Assembly (NCBI RefSeq): GCF_900105325.1
Contig: NZ_FNSU01000001.1
Location: 186,001-250,000, forward strand
Length of the DNA stretch: 64,000 bases
Source: Pseudomonas marginalis
GTDB taxonomy: Bacteria; Pseudomonadota; Gammaproteobacteria; Pseudomonadales; Pseudomonadaceae
Direction: 5' to 3'
Positions within the stretch are counted from its first letter, which is position 1, and each line of letters opens with the position of its first letter. A program made the translations under genes and the position numbers. Below are positions 1 through 10,100 of the stretch, in pieces. The notes beneath the pieces were generated by a model that worked only from the letters and a program-made list of their open reading frames with translations, did not search any database and was not told where the DNA came from.

Positions 1-186
1 GGCCAGGCCATCAAGTTCCGGTAGCATCCGGTCGAGGGTGATCAGGTCGTAATCACCGGTTAGGGCACGGACTAAGCCTTCACGGCCGTTGTCCACCCAA
101 TCTACATCCAGCCCATGGCTGCACAGCTCGGCGACAATCTCGCGAGCTGTTACCGCGTCATCCTCAATGGTCAAAATACGGGTCAT
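1..186 (-). CDS. Response regulator, N-terminal part (runs off the window)
   Basis: The gene starts with ATG at 186 and leaves the window at base 1, so only 62 codons are visible. The translation begins MTRILTIEDDAVTAREIV, with the paired acidic residues (EDD) of a CheY-like receiver domain. The motif LITLDRMLPELDG holds the aspartate (in LDRM) expected to be phosphorylated. The family acts in the cytoplasm as the output half of a two-component system. OmpR-type regulators of metal response are the nearest resemblance by eye, but the DNA-binding half is not visible and the signal cannot be named. It lies in the cargo end of the ICE. Confidence 0.85.
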   Translation of the reverse strand, partial: MTRILTIEDDAVTAREIVAELCSHGLDVDWVDNGREGLVRALTGDYDLITLDRMLPELDGLA

Positions 187-322
187 AAGTTTACCTCATT
201 GATCTTGGAATATCGTTCATGCGTAAAAGTTTTTGCTAGGCTTTTGTAATCGCTTCTGTGGCACATCGTTCTAATGCCATCACCTGCGCGAGCCTGTGTG
301 GTCTTATTGAATGTTCTTCTGT

Positions 323-508
323 TTACACACGATTGACTATTTTTGTGGTGAAGGAGATGCTTAAATTCGCCGAATAAAATCCACTTTGTGTACAAGGCGG
401 TGGTCGAAATGGAGGTGCGCCTTCACTATTCCGGTACCATTGCCAAAGGCCAATAGCTTTGAGCGTAATGTGCACACCCAATCCTCGTACGATTTGGTTG
501 AGTCGCAT
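323..508 (-). CDS. Possible 61-residue small protein, unknown
   Basis: A 61-codon frame starts MRLNQIVRGLGVHITLKAI. It is supported mainly by a strong ribosome-binding site (GGAGGAAACTAGC then ATG) and by lying upstream of the response regulator on the same strand. No domain is recognised. Three overlapping frames of similar length exist here, so it may be a chance ORF. Confidence 0.25.
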   Translation of the reverse strand: MRLNQIVRGLGVHITLKAIGLWQWYRNSEGAPPFRPPPCTQSGFYSANLSISFTTKIVNRV

Positions 509-953
509 GCTAGTTTCCTCCACGTGCTTCTGCTAGGTTCCAATTAAATTACGGTGATAAATTTGTCAAGATGGCTGATGTCATAATAGCTCTACTGACT
601 TGCGACATCGCGCTACGTCGGAGATTTTCAGAGGTGACGCGGTAACGGAAAAAAGTCAAGAAAATAATGTGCCGGGATTGTTTTTTTTGAATTTGAGTGT
701 TGCCGCTTGCTCGTAATCCGTCATTAATTTTTTTATAGGTGCTAGTTGGTTTTTAATAGTCTGAAGTTTACTTTTTGCTCTAATTTACTTGTCACCCTTT
801 TTTGGGTGTTGGGATAAGGCTACTGTTTCGACAGGAAGAAGCAAGATTTTTAATATGACTATTTGAACGGGGGTAGTCGATTCGACAGCATCTGAAAGTA
901 GATGCCTATAAGAATGCATAAGTGTCTTGTATATTATGTATGTGGGACGGCTC
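509..953. other. AT-rich non-coding stretch
   Basis: No convincing gene is seen. The DNA is clearly AT-richer than the ICE core and has long T and A runs around 650-790. It separates the regulator region from the broken genes at 954-1842. It may hold the promoter of the response regulator unit, but no box is clear enough to call. Confidence 0.4.
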
Positions 954-1240
954 TCAATCTTCATTTTCAATGACAGCCTCTACAAACTCATCTAGGATCC
1001 ATCCGCGTCCGCTTGCAACTTCAGGAGGGAGTAATATAGATATTTTCTCAATTTCAAGATTCTTACGATTTAAATTTTTTGCCGAGAAATCTCGCATCCT
1101 AAAATAGCTATCCATGATCGAGACGCTATGATTTATACCCATTGAGTTCAGGTGCCAATGAAAGATCATGAATCGCGGGTGCGTCTCCGTATGCTCGAAT
1201 CGATCTAATGTAAGCGCTCCATGAACCCCACATTCCAAGC
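954..1240 (-). pseudogene. C-terminal remnant of an unknown protein, cut by IS66 debris
   Basis: The frame ends naturally at 954 with the tail GWILDEFVEAVIENED. It reads plausibly protein-like for about 85-95 codons (motifs HTETHPRFMIFHWHLN and KNLEIEKISILLPPEV). Upstream it runs into IS66-like sequence near 1240, so any original start has been lost. The family is not recognised. It could be a chance frame; the amino-acid composition is the only support. Confidence 0.3.
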
Positions 1241-1293
1241 GCTTATCTGATGCTCGATGCTGTGCTCCCGATTCTCTCAGGAGCCCGTTTGCC

Positions 1294-1842
1294 ATGATGC
1301 GCCCCGACGCCAAAGTCGAAAAAGTGTACCTCTATCCCCAACCTGTGGACTTTCGAAAACCCATCGATGGTCTGGCTGCCTTGGTCGAACTGGATATCAA
1401 AGTTGCCGTGTTCGACCCGGTACTTTTCGTTTTCCTCAACAAGCCACGCAACCGGGTGAAGATTTTGTACTGGGAGCGTAACGGCTTCTGCCTTTGGCTT
1501 AAGCGCCTGGAGGGCGAACTCTTTCGTAAGTGCATGCCGGGAGCGTCGATGAAGGCGAAGCGCAGGATGGTAGACACGATCAAACACTGGCGCATCCATC
1601 GATCCACTACGGATGACCTGAGGGATTTTTCTCGTAGGTACAACGCTGTGATTCGAGGATGGATCGAATACTACGGTAAATTCTGGTACAGAAACTTCAA
1701 CTATCCATTGTGGAGCGCGTTGCAATCGCGCCTGCTCAAATGGATGAAGAGCAAGTATCGAATCTCTATACGTCAAGCGGAGCATCGGCTGCGTCTTGTT
1801 CGAAGAGAGAATCCGGAGCTGTTCGCGCATTGGTACCAATAA
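1294..1842 (+). pseudogene. Chimera: IS66 TnpB N-terminus fused to a group II intron maturase C-terminus
   Basis: The first ~75 residues (VYLYPQPVDFRKPIDGLAAL, then ILYWERNGFCLWLKRLE) are the N-terminal two-thirds of IS66 accessory protein TnpB. From about base 1516 the frame changes without a stop into the maturase X region of a bacterial group II intron reverse transcriptase (KHWRIHRSTTDDL, RGWIEYYGKFWYR, ending ENPELFAHWYQ). The reverse-transcriptase domain and the rest of TnpB are missing. This is most simply read as a group II intron inserted in or beside an IS66 copy, followed by deletion. No activity is expected. Confidence 0.75.
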
Positions 1843-1858
1843 TATTCATCATCCCCAC

Positions 1859-2182
1859 CTACATCAACTTGATCGATACTAACTCCACGAACCTAAATTT
1901 CTTTTTGGCCAGCTTAGTAGCTTCTTGCTCCGCAAGTAGAGAGCTCAGCGTATTAGCCTCATGTACTATCGTGTGCATCTTGCCTTCAAATTCATTTCCG
2001 ACGCGCAGCGTAACTATCAGCTTGGGAGTAAAGCCTTTCGAGACGTACTTTTTTTTCGCTGCTTTTTTTGGTTCCATCACCACGACATCCATGACGGCTT
2101 GCGTGTGTGCGTTAGTCGCTAGCGCAGGTGACTCAGATATACCGAATAGCGCCCGCCGCATTTCTTCTTCCGTCAATTCCAT
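1859..2182 (-). CDS. Unknown 107-residue protein
   Basis: I chose MELTEEEMRRALFG as the start because AAGGA lies 7 nt upstream; two earlier in-frame ATGs would add six residues. The protein has an acidic N-terminus, a lysine-rich middle (EPKKAAKKKYVSKGF), a beta-like stretch (PKLIVTLRVGNEFEGK) and an alpha-helical tail. No domain is recognised and no signal peptide or membrane segment is present. Its end is only 17 bp from the IS66/intron chimera on the other strand, so the last residues could have been altered by that rearrangement. Confidence 0.55.
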   Translation of the reverse strand: MELTEEEMRRALFGISESPALATNAHTQAVMDVVVMEPKKAAKKKYVSKGFTPKLIVTLRVGNEFEGKMHTIVHEANTLSSLLAEQEATKLAKKKFRFVELVSIKLM

Positions 2183-2352
2183 ATTCATATCCTTTCTCAT
2201 AAAGAATCTGTATAAACTTAAGCAAATCTATTCGGACCCCAGTTACAACTAGGTATTTGAATTGCTATCGAGTTAACTTCAAGCCGGTATCGGGATTGAA
2301 CTTTAAGCAGCTACAAAAGCATAGAGCTATAGCTATCTATTAAAGCACCAAG

Positions 2353-3578
2353 CTAGCACGACACCACCTTTTCCAATAACGCAGTCATAGCCGCTCTGCC
2401 TTGCAACGCACCAAAGTTAGCTTTTATATACTCCGCCCCGTTGAGTCCCATTTTGCTTCGCATAGCCTCACTGCCCATCAACTCTGTAATGATGAGAGAT
2501 AGCTGCTCACTGCTGTTCGGTTGGAACACAAACCCGGCTTGAGCATCATCAACGATCTCCGCAGCTTCACCCCCTATACCGCACAAGACAGGTCTACCAC
2601 AGGCCATGTAATCCAGTAGTTTCGTAGGAATAGCACCCTTGAACAGGGGAATATCCTGCAACGTCACCAGGCATATGTCCGCTGCGTTAATGAACCTGCG
2701 AGCTTGGCTCTTGGACACGGGAGCCAGCAGTTGTACATTATTGATCTTCAACTCAGCGACTCGTTGCTCGAGAGAAGCCCGTTTCATGCCATCGCCTATC
2801 AACAAAAACAGGGTATTTTCATCTTGGCAATGCATAGCTGCATCAATGACAACATCCAGATTGTTGGCTTCGCCCATGGCACCGAAGTACAAGATAGTAT
2901 TGCGTCCTTCCCAACCAAAGTCACGGCGAATCTCAACGCTAGCCTCAGCGTCTGAATATAGCATCTGCGTGTCAATACCGCAGGTAATGACCTCTAACTT
3001 GTCCGCAGGCCAACCGCGTCCGTGGATGTCATCCCGAATACCCCGAGTCAACGTGACGATGCGTACTGCCTTGTCATAGAGCAACCGCTCCATCCACGAC
3101 ATCACACGAATCAGCGCACGGTTGCGCAGGATGCCCATCTGCACGGCAGACTCCGGCCAGAGGTCTCGTACCTCGAATACCAAAGGAATACCGCGCAGCT
3201 TGCAGATTATCCATACTGGGAGCATTGGGAAGATAGGCGGAGACGACGCTAATACGACATCCGGCTTTTCGGCGCACAAAAGGCCGACAGGAGCGGTAAT
3301 GGAAAACGACAGAAAGCTGATTAATCGCCCCAGGTAACTGCGATGCAGCTCGCTGTAAGTTAGGTACGAATGACATTAACTGCGCCCTCCTTTTCCCGGA
3401 GAATCAGCCGCCGGTACCAAGGAAGTACAGGGTGATCGCGCTGCATGTAGCCGGTCTGGCCGGAAACCACGGTCACCCTGTGGCCCTCGGCAGCCAAGTG
3501 CTGGGTAAGCTCGTATACCAGTGAATGTCCTGGAGATGAGTGGCCCTGATAGTACTGATAAACAACTGCAACTTTCAT
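2353..3578 (-). pseudogene. WbuB-like group 1 glycosyltransferase, broken by a one-base deletion
   Basis: The first part starts at 3578 (MKVAVVYQYYQGHSSPGHSL), a GT4 N-terminus, and stops after VNVIRT at 3360. The next frame continues at once with TYSELHRSYLGRLISFLS, then VFEVRDLWPESAV and a typical GT-B C-domain (LIGDGMKR, KLLDYMACGRPVL, GFVFQPNSSE). Adding one base at about 3360 (TAC instead of TA-) restores a full ~408-residue protein. The family transfers sugars to lipid-linked O-antigen or capsule precursors at the inner membrane. It belongs with the neighbouring glycosyltransferase and asnB fragment, probably a relic of a polysaccharide cluster. A sequencing error is the alternative. 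Confidence 0.8.
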
Positions 3579-4801
3579 TTGAACGCCCTGTAAAGTTGCT
3601 TGAGCCGCTCGCCTTCCTGTTGCCAGCTGAGTTCCAGGCGAACTACCGCGAGTCGCTCACGCCAGCTCTGAAGCCGTTGCTCGTCGGCAAAAAAAGCTTC
3701 GATCATGTCAGCCATTGCCCTCGGCGTCGCAAGATCACCAACGCTACCAATCTGATTCCCCGCTACCAGGCGTCGCAGCTCAGGCAAGTCACTGGCAAGC
3801 ACTGGCAGTCCGGCAGCGATGAACTCAAACAATTTGTTGGGCGTGCAGTAGCAGTTGTTCAAACAGATTGCCTGGTAGGGGATGATCCCCGCGTCCGCAG
3901 CGACGGTCACCTCAAGCAGGCGTGACTGGGCAACTGCTGGATGAATATGCACTCGAGATGTCACTCCCTTGCGCTCAATCAGACGTTGCATTGCCCCGGC
4001 AAGTTGACCATCCCCAAGGAACACCAGATGAACCCCGTTTTGAGGCAGTAACGCCATCGCTTCAACCAGTTCAAGCAAGTTGCGCCCGGCGGAAAAACCT
4101 CCCTGAAACAGCAGCACGCGATGCTCGCGAGGGATGCCAAAGTGTTGGTGCAAATACCAGGAGCGACCGCCTTGTACCGTGATGCGCTCAGCGTTGTGGA
4201 TGACCGCCACATCAGCCAACCTATAACGCGTTTCAAGCTCACGGGCAATTGAAGGGTTGACGGTAATTACGCGTTTGCACGCATGAATATGTCGACGTTC
4301 AACCTGCGCCCAACTGACGCGTTGCCCACGGGAAAACTCCTGCTCGCTGTAGAGCTCATGGCTGTCATAAACAAGGTGAGCATCTAGCTCCTCGGCCAAC
4401 ATGCGCCCAACGGCAAGCATGGGTAGATCGTGGGCGTCCACCACTTGCGCCGTGTGCCGACGTCCGTCAGCAAGAAAAAGATTCAGGTAGAAACGCTCAT
4501 GATCGACCAGGAACCGCCACGCCAGTGACTTCAGGGCACGCATCAGGCTGCCGTTCATTGGCAGATAACGACGCATGATGCGGTAGGCCCCAAGCACGCG
4601 ATTTTCCTGGCGGGCATGGGACTCGGTCTGAACACCTATACGCAGCACACGCCGGTCATCGGCGTCGGTATGCCCATCCGGCGGCATGGCCAGAATCGTG
4701 ACGTGCCATCCGTCCTCCTCCAGGCTGTCGGCCTGCAGAAGTATCCTCCGGTCGATCTGCCTGTCGTTACAGAGCATCAGAACCCGTGGAGCCTGCCCCA
4801 T
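3575..4801 (-). CDS. Group 1 (GT4-like) glycosyltransferase
   Basis: About 408 residues from MGQAPRVLMLCNDRQIDRRI. A start at 4834 (MEICNPVV) overlapping the asnB stop is also possible; neither has a strong ribosome-binding site. The N-domain carries the acceptor-side motif VDAHDLPMLAVG and VYDSHELYSEQEF. The C-domain has VLLFQGGFSAGRNLLELVEA, LVFLGDGQLAG and NKLFEFIAAGLPVLASDLPE, the nucleotide-sugar site of GT-B enzymes. It is cytoplasmic or peripheral to the inner membrane. Its end overlaps the next gene's start by 4 bp, so the two were one operon. The sugar and acceptor cannot be told. Confidence 0.85.
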   Translation of the reverse strand: MGQAPRVLMLCNDRQIDRRILLQADSLEEDGWHVTILAMPPDGHTDADDRRVLRIGVQTESHARQENRVLGAYRIMRRYLPMNGSLMRALKSLAWRFLVDHERFYLNLFLADGRRHTAQVVDAHDLPMLAVGRMLAEELDAHLVYDSHELYSEQEFSRGQRVSWAQVERRHIHACKRVITVNPSIARELETRYRLADVAVIHNAERITVQGGRSWYLHQHFGIPREHRVLLFQGGFSAGRNLLELVEAMALLPQNGVHLVFLGDGQLAGAMQRLIERKGVTSRVHIHPAVAQSRLLEVTVAADAGIIPYQAICLNNCYCTPNKLFEFIAAGLPVLASDLPELRRLVAGNQIGSVGDLATPRAMADMIEAFFADEQRLQSWRERLAVVRLELSWQQEGERLKQLYRAFK

Positions 4802-4820
4802 GATTTCAGATACCACTGGG

Positions 4821-5690
4821 TTACATATCTCCATCAATGAAGTTTCGATGCCAAAGCTCCAGGCACAACAGACCCCAGACAACCCTTCCAAACTCGCTAT
4901 CGTTATTCAGCGCCTTCTCGACGGACTGTGAGTTGTACCGCCCACGCTGCCGAGCGCGGTCGGAGAGTAGCGTTTCACGCACGAAATCGCGGGCAACGCC
5001 TTTGGTCCACTGTGTCAGCGGTGTAGGGAAGCCCATTTTGTCCTTGCGATCAAAAATGCTCTGTGGCACCGCGCTACGCACAGACTCCTTGAACAAGTGC
5101 TTCATGCGCCCACCGCTAAACTTGATTTTAGGTGGAATGGTCGCCATTAACTCAACGATACGGTGATCTAGCAGCGGCACGCGCGACTCGATGGATGCCG
5201 CCATGCTGGTGCGGTCTTCCACGTGCAGCAACGCTGGCAAGGAGCCTTTAAGGTCGAAGTAAGTCATCTGGTTGACCAGGGAGTGCAAGCCTTCGCGATT
5301 GAAAATTTTCTGATACGACTCAAACGGCGAGTAGCCCTTGTCGAATGAGTCTGGATTAAACAAGTGGGACATGCCTTCGCTACGATCTATCAGCCGGAAA
5401 TAACGCTGGTCAGCAGGCGCAAACAAGCCTTCGCGCCATAACCCCTGCAGCATCGGTTGGTAGGTCTTGAGCAGTGACAGATTGGGAATGATCGACTCCA
5501 GCGAAACCGCGTAGCGATGCTGGTCGGCCGTTTCGTTGATTGCCCCGGAAAGGCACTTTTCCAAGTAGGCAGCCATGTAGCGGGCATACTCCACGAACAG
5601 TTCGTCACCACCTTGCCCACCCAGTACAACCTTCACATGCTCCCCCGCCAAGCGTGAAACGTAATACTGCGGAATCAACCCTGGTAATGC
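4821..5690 (-). pseudogene. asnB: Asparagine synthetase (AsnB) C-terminal half
   Basis: Only the last ~285 residues are present. They start in the synthetase domain (IPQYYVSRLAGEHVKVVLGG, then GGDELF of the ATP-binding region) and run through LPALLHVEDRTSMAASIESRVPLLDH to a natural stop. The N-terminal glutaminase domain (Cys1 nucleophile) and the PP-loop are gone. A full AsnB has roughly 600 residues. The upstream break falls inside rulB, at about 5680-5690. Together with the two downstream glycosyltransferase genes it resembles the tail of a surface-polysaccharide cluster where AsnB-like amidotransferases modify sugars. It cannot be active as asparagine synthetase. Confidence 0.85.
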
Positions 5691-6523
5691 TGGGCTCTTA
5701 GCTTTTCCGACGCACGCTGCGTGTATGTGGCCACCGCCTCTTTGATCGGCTCGATCTTCTCCAGACGCACGCCGAACATTTTGCTGCAGCAGATCTCCAG
5801 CTTAGCCGGCGCCGCTTCTTCCAGGGCCAGGCACGATGTGCCGGCCAGCTCGCGCACGGTTTTCTCCAGGACAACGCTGAATTTGCGGCCGAGCAAGAAG
5901 GGATCTGCCTTGGCCAGGTCCATGGCCGTGTGTATGCCCAGGGCCTGCCTGTGCGCCACCATGCGTCGACCTATGCCCCATACCTCTTCGACAGCCGTGT
6001 TGCGCAGCACCCGATCGCGCTTAAAAGGATCGGACAGATCCACGACTCCATCCGTCTGTGCCTGAAGGCGTTTTGCGGTGTGGTTAGCCAGTTTGGCCAG
6101 GGTTTTGGTGTGGGCAATGCCCACACCAACCGGGATACCGGTGTGTTTTAAGACTTTGGCACGGATCTTTCGCCCAAATTCCGTGAGGTTGTCGGGCATG
6201 CTGGTGAGGTCACAGAAAATTTCGTCAATGAATACACTTCACTGTCACAAACCATTGATTCTATTAGGGTCATTACGCGTTCTGATAGCTGACAACGCGT
6301 AATTGCTGCTGAAGGCGACAATTCCGTGGCGCCTCAGCGTGTCCTTGATTTGAAAATAGAGCGCACCCATTTTAACGAAGGGCTTGGCGTCGTAGCTGCG
6401 CGCAATGACGTAACCATCGTTGTTGCTCAACACCACGATGGGCGTTCTGGCAAGATCTGGCCGAAAAACACGTTCGCAGCTGGCATAGAAACTGTTGCAG
6501 TCCGCGAGCGCGAAAACCGGCAA
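5675..6523 (-). pseudogene. rulB: RulB/UmuC-type error-prone polymerase, broken twice
   Basis: The N-terminus starts at 6523 (MPVFALADCNSFYASCERVF), 18 bp after rulA. Homology runs to FSSNYAL. About 22 codons are then replaced by ~55 bp with two stops. Homology resumes at FIDEIFCDLTSMPDNLTEFG, which keeps the catalytic D-E pair, and continues through VGVGIAHTKTLAKLANH and VWGIGRR to SEKLRAQHYQG. The gene is then cut by asnB, losing the little-finger C-terminus and the beta-clamp motif. UmuC-type proteins with cleaved UmuD form DNA polymerase V. No active polymerase can be made here. Confidence 0.85.
6243..6294. other. Recombination scar inside rulB
   Basis: This 52-bp segment begins TGTCA and ends TGACA, and does not belong to umuC-like coding sequence. 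It overlaps an inverted repeat, ATTACGCGT then ACGCGTAAT with 14 bp between, one arm of which lies in rulB itself. Published work describes rulB as a hotspot for site-specific integron-like elements carrying XerC-type recombinases. This segment may be what such an element left after excision or deletion. That link is inference. Confidence 0.5.
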
Positions 6524-6541
6524 GGCTGGATTGGGGGGCGC

Positions 6542-6976
6542 TCATGATGAATGCTCATGGTCGCGCACGCTGTAACTGACCACACCCCATATCACCAGCT
6601 CGTCCCCTTCCATCACGTACCTGGGTTGGAATTTTGGATTTTCGGCCATCAACACCACCAGGTCATCACGCATGTAAAGGCGCTTGCAAACGGACTCGGT
6701 ATTAAGTGCTGCAATAACGATATCGCCATGACGCGCCGTTTTACCTCGATCAACGATTACCAAGTCACCGCTGAAAATGCCGGCACCTTGCATACTGTCG
6801 CCCAGGATCTTGGCCAAGTAGACATGCGGTGCGCGGATTTCAAAAAGCTCGTTCAGCGATATTAGCTTTTCAAGGTGGTCCCCTGCCGGCGATGGGAGGC
6901 CTGCAGAAACTTGGCAGGAGTACAGCGGCAATAATTCACCACCGCTGGCAATGGGACCAATGAGGGTTGCGCTCAT
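6542..6976 (-). CDS. rulA: RulA/UmuD-type SOS mutagenesis protein
   Basis: 144 residues, the usual UmuD length. The peptidase S24 core is intact: the nucleophile serine in ILGDSMQGAGIFSGDLVIV, the general-base lysine in ESVCKRLYM, and a likely Ala-Gly self-cleavage site near residue 25 (CQVSAGLP). RecA filament triggers self-cleavage, and the UmuD' form joins UmuC as polymerase V. A perfect LexA-type box lies about 20 bp upstream. It is the first gene of a rulAB operon whose second gene is destroyed, so it could still be induced by DNA damage but lacks its cis-encoded polymerase. Confidence 0.9.
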   Translation of the reverse strand: MSATLIGPIASGGELLPLYSCQVSAGLPSPAGDHLEKLISLNELFEIRAPHVYLAKILGDSMQGAGIFSGDLVIVDRGKTARHGDIVIAALNTESVCKRLYMRDDLVVLMAENPKFQPRYVMEGDELVIWGVVSYSVRDHEHSS

Positions 6977-6996
6977 AAAACTGGCCTGATGAATAA

Positions 6997-7012
6997 CTGT
7001 ATGGATAGACAG
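6997..7012. promoter_or_regulatory. LexA (SOS) box for rulA
   Basis: The sequence CTGTATGGATAGACAG fits the gamma-proteobacterial SOS box (CTGT-N8-ACAG) exactly and sits 20 bp upstream of the rulA start, where LexA would block the promoter. Confidence 0.85.
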
Positions 7013-7084
7013 TTAACTGCTTGCGCAATGCCACGTCAATTTGATCCGACCGAATGCTGGTTCACTACCAATGATCACCTTGAG

Positions 7085-7110
7085 AAAAAAAGGCCACCCG
7101 GAGGTGGCCT
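7085..7110 (-). terminator. Rho-independent terminator after the helicase gene
   Basis: Read on the minus strand, GGCCACC-TCCG-GGTGGCC is followed by a run of seven T. It lies just after the helicase stop and would end the long leftward transcript before rulA. Confidence 0.85.
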
Positions 7111-7115
7111 TGAGG

Positions 7116-10100
7116 TCATACAGCAATCAATTGTCTAGCAAGCGCCATCTCTACCGAATCCCCATCCTGGTTTAACGAATCGAGACCAGACTCTGGAACG
7201 TCTCCCGACGTACTCTGTGACACAGCGATCTTCTTGGCCATAAGTTGCAGGCAGGTAACCTGGGAGCTACCGGCGTAGCCAAAAAAAACCACCCGCACCG
7301 GCATTTTTTGCCCGATTCGCCACGAGCGTCGAGCTGCCTGTTGCAGGGTGTAGACGTTGTATCCTGTCTGTAGAAACGCAATGGTTGGGAAGTCGAGCAG
7401 GTCTAGGCCGGTCTTTACCAGCTCCGGATTAGTGATCAGCACGTCGACGCCGCGATCAACTTGGTCGAGGATCCAGTCCTCGCGCCTGGCCGTTTCGACC
7501 GAGGCGCGAAGAACTGCAACCTTTAATCCAGCCTGTTCCAACAAACTCTTCAGCCTGCTAGTGGTGTCCCGCGTTCCGGTGTACACAGAGTAAGCCAAAA
7601 CTTTACGGTTTTTGGATTTCTCCGAAAGGCACAGATCTAGCAGTGCCCGTTCTTTTGGCATGAGTTCCTCAGCTCCAAAGATCGAAGAAACAAATGCCAA
7701 TGTATCTTTGGAACGAGGGTGTTTTACAACTTCCGGTCGGAAACAGCAGTCAGGCCAAGCCAGCAGCACGTTGAGCACGACTCCCAGAAGGGTAGTGTCT
7801 CGGCGAGCCAATGCCTGGCGAAGTTCTTGGGTCAGTTTTCCAGCCAACTGCTGATAGGCCTCAGCCTGTTCTGCAGACATGGTTATGTCGATAAACTCCT
7901 CTTGGTAGTCGGGCAGGATGTTCCCGCCTATGTCTTTGAGCTTCAGAAAGACTGTGAACGGCAGCACGAAACGATGAATACCTTTAGGTCCAAACCCTGG
8001 GGCTTTTACCGAACGTACCGAGAGCTTTTTTCCCTTGGCTGTTTTGTGAGACACGTTGTCTCGCTCGGTGTAAATATCCTTCAATACACCATGGTCGCGC
8101 ATGAAAGACATGGCCGCGGGTGCCATGCTGCCGCGTGCGTTTGGTCGGTAACCATCCTCGATCATCCGACGAGTGAGGATGCGGAATAGTAGATAGAACA
8201 AGTCGTCGGCATAGCCGCCCATAAGGGTGCCTGTCAGCAGCACGGTCTTACGTGTCTTCGCTGCCAGTACCCCCATGGCTTGGCCCTGGGCTGAACCGCT
8301 GTTCTTGTACTCATGCCCTTCGTCTACAACCAGCAGGTCAAAATATCCATCAGGTAGGTAGTCGGGTAGGGACAGGCCATTGCTGGCCCATCCCCCCCTA
8401 AGAACCGTACGTGAGAGTTTCCCCTCATACGGCTCAAGCCTTTCAAAGCCCGCTTGCGCGAACCGGCTTCACCACCTTGAGACCCTTGACGTGAATCTGG
8501 TTATGGCAGTTCGGATGCACCATCACAAGGTTGGTGCTCCCGTCCTTTCCGCCATCGACCCGCCGAGTGATGTGGTGGACATGCCACCCCGTCTCCTGCG
8601 TGATCAATTGCTGGCAGATCGGACAACGACGATCCTGTTCCAACCAGAGGTCAGTGAGCTTCTTCCTGCCCCTCAGCGAGTTCTGCATCTTGAGGCTTAC
8701 ACGCTCCTCAAAGTACGTCTCCCACATCGGGTCGAATGGATTGGCTTCCAACTTGATTGGCCGATGTCGCCGAATGGGTGTATCCGTTGCCTTCCGCAAT
8801 GACGACAGGATGGGACTCCCATCAGGGAACCTTTCACCCGTCTCCGCCGCAAACACCCAGTTACGGGAGCCTACAGAGTGGAAGTAGCGCTGCTTGACCC
8901 AGACGCTACTTTTCTGCGGATGCCGACGAACTGCCCACTGCCACAACACACGCCAAATCTCATGATCGACACGAGCGAACGTCTCTTTCGAGACGACGTG
9001 CTGATGATAATTCGCCCAGCCTTGGATCATTGGGTTGAGCATCCGAATCAGCCGAGGCTGATCCAGTGCCTTATTACCTTTGACCGCAGAGCGTACTTTA
9101 TCCAAGAAGGTCGCCACGTTCGCTTTCGACGGCTTGATCAACAACTTGCCGTTGTACTTGCGCACGTTTTGTCCGAGGAAGTCGAAGCCCTCATCGATGT
9201 GCGTGATCTTGGTCTTCTCGGGTGAGAGCGTGAGCCCCCGTTCCTGCATGAAGTCCTCGATGATCGGCATGACCTCCTGCTCCAGTAGCTCTTTCGAGCG
9301 TCCCGTCACAATGAAGTCGTCCGCATACCGCACATAGTTGACCATCAAACGGGTCTGTACACCGTTGGCGTACCGCTTTCTTCCGAACGCAGCATCCAGT
9401 TTGGCTTCCAGTCCGTCGAGGACGAGATTCGCCAGGGTTGGCGAGATGATGCCCCCTGGCGGGGTACCGGCTTCGGTTGGAAAAAGTTGCCGATCTTCCA
9501 TGTATCCAGCCTTGAGCCACTTCTTCAGGATCTCGCGATCCGTCGGTACATGACCCATGAGCCAGTCATGGCTGATGTTGTCGAAGCAGCCCTTGATGTC
9601 GCCTTCGAGAACCCACCGCGGTGCCACCTTCTTGGACAGCGCCGTGAAGCACTGTTCGATGGCGTCCGCCGTGGACCTTTCCGGTCGGAACCCAAACGAG
9701 CGTCCGTCCGCTGTGGTCTCGGCCACGGGTTCGAGAGCCAGCAGGTATAACGCCTGCATCGCCCTGTCCTTCATGGTCGGAATACCCAGCGGCCGCATCT
9801 TCCCATTGGCTTTGGGAATATAGACACGCTTCAGCGGTTGGGGACGATACCCGCGCCGCTTGATTGACAACATGGCTTGAGACTTGGCTTCCGGGGTGGA
9901 CCACGTGATGCCATCCACATCCGGCGTCTTCTTGCCTTGGTTCTCGGTGACTCGTCTGACGGCCAATGCTTTGCCGCTGAACGAGTGGGTCAGAATCCAC
10001 TGCAAGGCTTTCACCTTGCCGTGTTTCCCTTCCCGAGTCGCCTTTACGATACGCGCTTGGAGCCTTCGCACTTCACGGTGACACCTGGCCCAGTCGATGC

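Noticed and set aside
1243..1839. 198-codon minus-strand ORF opposite the IS66/maturase chimera
   Set aside because: It is the antisense shadow of two recognisable protein fragments on the plus strand and has no domain of its own.
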